NCBI GenBank assembly: GCA_003988855.1 | Contig: QYAI01000007.1 | Coordinates: 310,001 to 374,000, forward strand | Origin: Arachnopeziza araneosa | Taxonomy: Eukaryota; Ascomycota; Leotiomycetes; Helotiales; Arachnopezizaceae | Direction of reading: 5' to 3' | DNA length: 64,000 bases | Shown: positions 56,457 through 64,000 of the stretch, piece after piece | How positions within the stretch are numbered: position 1 is the first letter of the stretch | Layout of the letters: each line of letters begins with the position of its first letter | The notes under the pieces: generated by a model | The model's database searches: none | What the model saw: only the letters and a program-made list of their open reading frames with translations | What the model was told of the DNA's origin: nothing | Position numbers and translations under genes: made by a program

Positions 56457-59400
56457 TCATGCTGCCCTTGCCTCACTCTCCATTCCAACTGCCGAGGCCT
56501 CGAGATCTGCCTTTCTTGCAGCTCGTTCTTCGTAGATTTTCTGTTTACTGACCTCCCCTGCATTTAAGCAATCGATATAGGTCCTGAACTTGACAATCTC
56601 CCGTAATAAGTACGAAGATTTCTTCTCCCAGTTTGCCATAGCCTTCTGCGCATTTGGATGACGTGGCGTGAACTGTTCTATGTTAGTTGATTCCTTGAGT
56701 GAAGAGATGATAAACTCACGGCTAGAAGCATTGGGCTTCGAAGTTGGTTGTGTTTCTGAAGCTCTTCCTCAATGCCGGATACATAATCTGTCAACGTCCG
56801 CAATTGGTCCTGCTCCATAAGGTTGCTAGCTCGCATACTTTGAGTGGGAGGTGTCCAGTCTGAGATAGAGATCTTGTCTCCAGGGAGGCGTGATCGCATA
56901 CTGCCATTTGGAAATCCTTGATCGAGACTGGAACGAAGCGAGCTTTGAACGCTTGACCGAGCACCGCTTGTAGATGGTCTAGTTGAGTTCCCGGTAGAGT
57001 CATTGTGGATAGCAGCGACCAAAGCATTATTCACAATCATATCAGACCAGCCATATTCGATATTACTAATACCTCCAACGAGTGGATGGTTTGAAAGGCG
57101 TGCACTCCAGTAGTTGGCGGAGGAGACAAATTCCTTGACGATATCTGGAGTCCCAACCTGGAAGAGATGAACAGCCCCAGTGGGTAAGGAGAGCGCCCAA
57201 ACGTGAGGCCTAGCTTTAGAGTAGCCTGGGGGTGGAAGTGCGCTGGCAATAGTTTGCCTCAGAAGGAATGAACCCAGATTCTCAGCGTTCTCCTGCCAAT
57301 TACCGCCACCAACCACTCCGCCAGTAGTCTTGCCCTTGGATTTGTTACGTATGGATTTTGAAGAAAACGAGAAGAGACTCATATAACCCTTCTCAATCAC
57401 AGCAAACACTTCGTTCCAATTTCGGTCCTTAGCTTTCTTATCCATAGATTCCAGATGATGCTTATGCTTCACTATCCCTTCTTTAGCCCACGGAGCGCCA
57501 TAAAGCTCCAGCGATTCGTCTTCAAGAAGTGGTGTAACGCGCATTTCGTCGCGCTCACTACCATTGCTACCAGGGCTTCCAATGGACTCTTCCCGAATGA
57601 TCGCTTGGCTCAACGCGTTTGCAAAGCCAATCGACTGTTGATAATCGCCATTCGGCCACGAGGATCCAAAGGAATCTACAGACATCGAGGTATGAGTCTT
57701 CCCAAGTGAATATTTACTCCATGTGCTGGACGATACCGAGGGGCTCCACATTGACGATTGATCGTCAAAACTAGTCCTGCTTGAACCGAATCCAGAACCA
57801 GGGTACAATCGAGGTCGTGAGCGATTTTTATTCGCGAATCTTCCATTTCCTCGAACAGTTTCCGCTGTCCGTCCCCTGTTGTAACTCTGAGATTCAGACG
57901 GCGACTTACTTAACACACTGGGGGTACGGCGTAACATCCCATTGGCAAATACAGAAAGGCTATTTGTCGACGGAGCTTGAAGATGTGGCTGCTCAATTGG
58001 AGCGCCAAACAAAGGCAATCGCTCGCTTCGAATTGAGTTGTAGAAATCCTTCAACACAATCTCTACCTGTACTTCCCAAGTACGCATAGTGCCGTGGAAT
58101 GGTGATCTCACAAGAGGACCACAATCATCTACCGGTGTTTCGTAATCCAATGGTGTAGGAGCTGGTCCATCTGAGTTCATACGAGCAGCAGGCTTGAATG
58201 AATTCCTCCACGAGGGCCGCTCGAGTTCAATCGACGCAGCTCGTTCTGTTTTAAGTACCTCGTGCTTTGTGGCGTCAACATCAAACGTTGCGCTTTTTCC
58301 GGGCAGAATTGAGGGTCGAATCTGATCAAACACTTCAGGCGCAGACTCAGCGACACTTCTTCGAATAGTAGGCATGGCATTCTTTACGAACTGACTTCGA
58401 GTCATCTTTTGATCAATATCAGCAAGATGCAAGTCCGTATTGAGCAATAAAAGTGAATAACAGATGGTATGAACGACATCTGTAAATGGTCAGCAAAAGG
58501 TGTGACAAATATGACGGGAAAGTTACCAATTCCTTTGAAGCCATGACTGGGGTTGCATTTGCACCAGCGCTTCGAGAATGCAACCAAAATCCGATCTACT
58601 TGCTGGCTTTCAGCTTTGAGGACTAGTCTTCCACATAGCATCCGAAGTGCGGCAAGAATATTAATGTTGTTATAATCATAGAGCTGGAGGTACGCTTCCA
58701 GAGTTCTGATACGAACTGGGTCATATTCTGCTAACCATGCTGCGGCCTTCTCTTTAGACACGAATTCTTCATCTCCTTCGTATATTTTCTTAGCTCTTTC
58801 GCGGTCATTTTCGTCCAGAACAGTCACATCTTCAATCTCTTCACCTGCATCCATTGCTTTGCTGGCTTTGGCGGCACTAAGTAGCTCATGGCGGAGTGGC
58901 TCTGAATCATTGTCGAATGCATTTTCTCCTTCGACTTGCAAGATTGGCAAGCTTGTGGCTGATTGGTATATAGTGTCGGCTGACCCAGAGGTTCTGTTGG
59001 GACCGTTCTGAGCCTTGTGTGAAGGCGTTAATTCAGGTTGCGCAACATCTACTCCCGATGATAATGGTTCTGGCCACACTTGGGCGTCCTTCTTGACAGG
59101 ATTTCGAAGTTTGGAAGAAGTTGACTTGACAGAGTCCTCATTTTCAGCCTCAATGCTTACTTTCTTTATGGAGCCTATAGACATTGGGCTGCTCTGTAAG
59201 TCAGATCCATGTCTCGAGGTTGTTGGCGTCAACGTTGAACGATTTGACCAGACTTCTGTACGTTCTATGGGCGTGCTGCGACCTGGCGTAACCTTCTCAG
59301 GCACCTTATTCGCGCTTCCTTTCCTTTCGGGTATAGATACCGATTCTGGTTGGGTCGCCGGGCGTGGTGGCTCGCGGTCATTGTCACTGCTGTCTTGAAG

Positions 59401-61245
59401 AAATGTGGCATCGTGATCATCGGTTGTGTCGTCAAATCGTGCTGGACTAGTTGGACTGGCTAAGAAAGACTGTTGCGCAGTGGCGTACGATGATCCAAGA
59501 TTTTCTACAGACTCCAGATCACTTGGTTTGACAGTACGTATAGTGGCGCTTTTGTCGGGTTCATATTCAGGAGAGAAACCTCTTGCACTGCGGTCGTGGA
59601 GATCCGGGATGTCATTCAACTGACTATTGATACCGACTGGAGGATGAGGGTCGATGGGACTTCTTCCAGGCGTCCGTATATATGGATTCATAACCTTTCG
59701 AAGGCTGCTCACAGGACTTGGCAATGGTTTCTCCATGAATGGCGCGGTTACAGACTGCAATCCTGCAGGTGGGATGATAGGGACTGGTGTGGTTGCCTCT
59801 GACATTGACTTTTTCCTCCGTCGAAAGAAAGACGATGGTTTTTTGGTAAGGGTATGGTGATGCTCTTTGGGCGTTTCTCGGCCTGAGATGGATTTCGTTT
59901 GGGTGGCAGTTTGCGAAGGCTTAATGTTTATTCGATCTGCTGTTTCAGGAGCAGTCGGAGCATTTTGCGAGGCCGTAGGTTCCATGTTCATGAGATTGTT
60001 TTTCGAAGACCCGAAAACTCGTCTAAAAAATCCTGGCCGGTCTTTGGGCGGTTGTACAGATACAGACAACGAGGAGACTTCTTTCGCCTTATTATATCCC
60101 ACGAGCGGCGCTGGCGCAGACTCCTTTGAGAAAGCAGGCATAGGGGGCAACTCAGTCGACCGGTCCTTCAGATTGAACCTGCTTACAGATCCATTATTCG
60201 CGGACAGCTTGCCCTTATAGCCACTCTTTGACGACCGCGAACTCCGCTTCCGCTCGAGTTTTGGTAGCGGCTCAATCAAAGGTGGTTCCGGGAGAGGTAT
60301 GATTATTGGCGACGACGGGCGACGTCTTCGCGGACCACCAGGGATAGTAGGAGTCGGGGCGGCATCATAATCGTATGGATCGAAGGTCGGAGTGTGAACC
60401 TCAGCCTGTCGAACGGTTGGGCTTGTTGGAGAATTCATTATGTGACGTTCTGACCCGTAGTCGAAGCTCGAAGATCTCCCAGGCAATCCATGTACCCAAC
60501 GCTGGCTACTTGTAACCTGCGCGTATCCTAGATCAAAACTGTTCGCGCTGCTTGCTTTGCTCCCTTTCCCACTCCTTGAATGGAGCACTCGTGTAGGAAG
60601 CTGCGCGGTCTGGTTCCGTGCAGTCGCAAAGGATCCGTTCTCCTTGCGCTTGCTGTTCGTTCTCCCCAGACTGGTTTGGAAATTGGAGCTACTATTGCTT
60701 CGCCGGCTTCGAGATATCTGACCACCGGAATATCTACTTGAATCATCCGCGTTATCATAGTCGGAGCTGAAAGAATATTTGTGTCCAGGACCTCGAACAT
60801 TTCTAGGGGCAAAGTTCTGGTTCGGCAGGAACGATTCGTCGTCACCGAAGGGATGATATGATCGCTCCTCATTCACTATGGGTTGTCTTGCAAATGCGCT
60901 GGCGTCTGGTCTGGCGGAGATTTGATCGAGGGAAAGGAGCATATGATCAACTAGAGAATCGCGGGTCACTTGTCGGGGGGAAAGGGAAAGGTCGTGGGAG
61001 TCTTGATAGACCGGTTCTGAGTCTGGGCCATGGTCTTTGGCATAGGAGGGATCGATAGGCGTAATATCATCGAAGAATGTTTGCCTCGGACCATTCTGGG
61101 TCGTAAGCGCCCTGGGGACCCGCGATCTTTCCTTCTTGGGAGTCTCGGGCGGCGAAAGTTCAATTTCTTTTCCTTTTCCTTTATGTCCAATCGAGCCAGA
61201 CTCGACAATATTGGAGGCGCCGAGGCGCTTCGGTGGGTTCTGCAT
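56457..61245 (-). CDS. SYT1: Sec7-domain Arf guanine-nucleotide exchange factor (SYT1/EFA6-like)
   Basis: Three exons, 61245-58527, 58479-56720 and 56672-56457, encode 1564 aa. The first 800 residues are disordered and Ser/Pro-rich. The Sec7 domain follows (about 800-960). Its glutamic-finger motif reads LKAESQQVDR (Glu about 879) in place of the usual LPGEAQKIDR, so the catalytic Glu is kept, and the second motif is YSLLLLNTDLHLADID. A PH domain begins around WAKEGIVKHKHHLE, and a C-terminal coiled coil (KAMANWEKKSSYLLREIV) ends the protein. The Sec7-PH-coil order is that of EFA6 and yeast Syt1, which activate Arf GTPases at the plasma membrane or Golgi. For the last intron, acceptor 56673 (AACAG) rather than the AG four bases upstream keeps the frame. 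Confidence 0.9.
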
Positions 61246-63282
61246 TGTGAAGCCTCAATGGGGACGCCAAAAGCTCGATTCGAGGTTGACTGACGAACCC
61301 CATGAACGAGGAGAGCAATGAGCAGCCGCCTTCCTAATGTAACGCGGTGTTTGCAGGCGTATCTTTAGCATTCGAAGGATTCGGGCGGGACGTCTGTCGA
61401 CAAGCGTCTGGTCTGCACTGTCGACCAAAGTATCTCGCATGCGAAGCTTTGATGCAGATGGGGTTTGAATTGATACGACCCTGGCAGAAATCGGATTTGC
61501 CGACAATCCGCTAACACACTGCGGTTTTCTCGCTGGGGGCAGAATTGGGTCGGACAGCAGCGCTCGTCTCCACACTTTGCAGTTTCGAGCAGAGGGACGG
61601 TGCAACGACGACGAGGCAGAAACCCGCGACGGGCGCTCTCCTTCGTTAATATGAAGACGGAGACAGATGAGTTGGGGAAGCAAGGAGGAGATGCACGTTG
61701 GCTTAATTTAGGGCCGGAGGCGGATGAGGATGAGGACGTGGATGGGGGTGATCTGATCTCAGCGATAGGTAGGTAGCTAATTCTCCGAGAGGGTTCAATC
61801 TACGACGTATGATATATGATCGCTCGAGCCTTTAGAACACCCGCACCCACCACGACTCATGCTTCTAGAGTAGGTAGGTAATTAAGACAGCCGAGGATCC
61901 TACCTGCTGACGACCGTGTATGTGCACTTTCCCCGATCGCTGTGCGTCGCGTTTCAGCAAGAGGGGATCTTGATTCTTGATGCCGGCGACAGGGCGTCGT
62001 CGTCGCACGCACGGTACATGTGTTCTTGTGTAACGGCTTCTCTGGCCTGCTCTGGCTCCAGAAAAGAAGCGGTGAGGTCTTCAAACCAAAGCCAGCAGAA
62101 GGGCAGAAAAAGGGGCGCTATCGTCCTTCTGTCCTTCATGAGTAAGGGAGCCAGCTCCTGAAGGCCCCCTTTCCCGTGCGTCTTGACCTGCATTAATCTG
62201 ATGTGTGGTCCCCTGATCATGCGAGTCGGCTCCGGCGCGCTGCAAGAAAGAAACAGAACGTCAAGTTCGAGAAAAGAGTGTGCCTCCAGAACCCAATCAC
62301 AGCCTGCCCGCCCCTGAACCGCCACAGACACACCTCATTCCGGCCCTCCCAAGCCATTGCCGAATCAGGTGGGAGATTCAAGATGACCTTCCCCCACGGC
62401 CTCGAAGTTCTCGCTGACCAGAGGCAAGGATGAATGGATGGTTTTGCGGAGAGTGGTGGATGCTTCGTTCCTATTTAATCCAACCCTCAGTTCCCTTACC
62501 AGATCTCGAATTCCATCAGCTATAAGCGCCCTCTCAGTATCCTCGCAATGATTCGACAGCCACGTTGAAGCTTCACGGATGCACGAGCGTTGAGCCGTTG
62601 GAACTCAAATGTTGCTTTTTTGCCATCGACGCCATTTTTCCTCATTCTAAGAGGCTCCTCCGCATTCCTTTTTCATGCACTGATAACATCCTCTCTGAAT
62701 CAGGTTTGGGTTCGTCATGCGGACGAGCCACAGTAGCATTTGATCGACGTTTCTAAACTTCACAGGCAATCCCCAAACCGTCTCAAATCTTTGGTTTTGG
62801 AAGTACTGTAGTCTTCTTGCAAGAGGGACATCGAAGGTGACCTGAAAATAATTCAAGCACAATGGCCTTCACGTAAACCGACCATAAGTATTGAATCTGT
62901 CAAGTCCCTTAGCAAGCGTAGAAGCCACTAGGAGAGTTATGTGATCAAGGTGTTACTTCGCTCACGTATATATCCTTCAGCGTCCTTTAAAAAATCATAT
63001 CAAAAAGAGGATGATGCACTTGAAATTCTACCCGAATTTCAGGCTTAGTTTGAACTTGAAAAACTGCAGCCCCTCAAGAAGCTTCCGCTCTTGTGCAAAG
63101 ATATCAAGCATCACTTTGCAGCTGGTAGTCAGGTGACATCGTGATCACGGATGACTGGGATCGGTGGAGCTGAATGATCAGTCGATGCGGCGTTTGCGGC
63201 CGCGTAGCCAAATCATACGAGGACTTTAAGCCTGTCAGGTAAACAACACACCTTCATCAAAATCCCAACCAAGACCATCAAA
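61246..63282. other. 2-kb divergent intergenic stretch
   Basis: It separates the SYT1-like gene from the oxidase gene. GTAGGTAG motifs occur near 61767 and 61871. Short frames on both strands show no recognisable product. It likely contains long 5' leaders of both neighbours. Confidence 0.5.
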
Positions 63283-64000
63283 ATGCACGCAGGCTGGAAC
63301 TTCATCATCATACTCGCCCTGGGCCTCTTGTGTGGTCAGAGTAAAGGATTCTGGCCATTTCAAGTTTTTGCTTCTGTCGATACTCCTGATTCTGATGATT
63401 TTGAATTTGATGCTAGCGTGAAGAGAGTCGCGATCATTGGTACGTGAATAACTCTTATTCTCTCAGGAAACACCCTTCATGTCAAAACATTTGACAAGTG
63501 TCTTGGGTAAATATTACTCTTTGATTCCCAGCTACTTAAGGGATTCACTAGATGTTCCCAACTTCAAGTGCTCAGTGTTCTCTCTCTACCAAATAATATC
63601 ATGTCTTTGCCCTCCACCTTATCCTCCATGTCAAATATTTTCATCCTCAGATTTCGTTCGCTCTATTTGATTGTTTACGCAGTATAAGGTTATGTATAGT
63701 TCATTCTTTTTCATGTACAACTCAAACATCTGGTTGATTTTGGAAGAATACCTCATAAATCTCGTCACCAAGAGTTGTTGAGTGACAAATCGCATATTAG
63801 AATTGTCAATACGTCGCGTACTGATTTCTGAGCAGGAGCTGGAGCAGCAGGCTCGTCTACAGCATGGTATTTACGCAAATACGCAGAAGATGCGGGGATC
63901 CCTGTCAATATCACCGTATTTGAGCGTAATAACTACATCGGTGGCCGCTCCACCACTGTTAATGCGTACGACAATCCTCTGGAGCCTGTCGAACTTGGTG
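63283..64000 (+). CDS. Prenylcysteine oxidase/lyase, 3'-truncated by the window
   Basis: Exon 1 is 63283-63439, and exon 2 starts at 63836 and runs off the window. The N-terminus has a signal-peptide-like hydrophobic stretch (FIIILALGLLCG). The dinucleotide-binding fold starts RVAIIG and continues AGAAGSSTAWYLRKYA across the intron, giving GxGxxG. It is followed by NITVFERNNYIGGRS and the start of the ELG block, which together match prenylcysteine oxidase 1. That FAD enzyme breaks the thioether bond of farnesyl- or geranylgeranyl-cysteine released from degraded prenylated proteins, in the endolysosomal or vacuolar lumen. The first intron is 396 nt, unusually long for this genome. Other FAD amine oxidases are less likely because of the FERNNYIGGRS spacing. 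Confidence 0.85.

Overview
The window is nuclear DNA of a filamentous ascomycete (Pezizomycotina). The genes are split by short introns, mostly 45-65 bp, with GTAAGT-like donors and CTAAC/CTGAC branch sites. Both strands are used evenly, intergenic gaps are short, and there is a frequency (frq) clock gene, which is restricted to filamentous fungi. The frq sequence looks to me most like Leotiomycetes (the Botrytis/Sclerotinia class), but that is from memory and unchecked. Nearly all genes were rebuilt by joining exons by eye; every listed join keeps the reading frame unless stated otherwise.

Layout. 1-8 kb: 3' part of an oxysterol-binding protein, a doubtful small gene, an ELYS-like nucleoporin-assembly gene and condensin SMC4, the last two divergent. 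8-12.5 kb: an alpha/beta hydrolase, a protein tyrosine phosphatase and a 75-aa conserved protein. 13.8-19 kb: frq with a long 5' region, then a YMC-type mitochondrial carrier. 19.6-23 kb: a proline/arginine-rich protein and a secreted sedolisin. 23.7-29.3 kb: TIP20/RINT1 and DNA ligase I, divergent. 29.5-34.3 kb: two uncharacterised proteins. 34.7-44.6 kb: a large mitochondrial protein, vacuolar protease A, NOP56, VPS4 and prefoldin subunit 6. 45-54 kb is the most accessory-looking part: an RTA1-family membrane protein, an NLR-like protein (esterase plus NB-ARC) and a gene-poor 2.7 kb. 54-64 kb: a PPxY-containing protein, a SYT1-like Arf exchange factor and the 5' end of a prenylcysteine oxidase.

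Most genes are housekeeping: chromosome condensation and DNA joining, retrograde and endosomal traffic, snoRNP biogenesis, and proteolysis. The two cell-cycle-type genes SMC4 and DNA ligase I both carry ACGCG promoter boxes, and frq has a cluster of GATCGA sites upstream.

The most unusual observation is a pair of introns in unrelated genes (alpha/beta hydrolase and RTA1 protein). Both are exactly 158 nt and about three quarters identical in their 3' two thirds, with a possible third degenerate copy near position 2050. This is what introner-like elements look like. I saw no tRNA, rRNA, CRISPR array or intact transposon.
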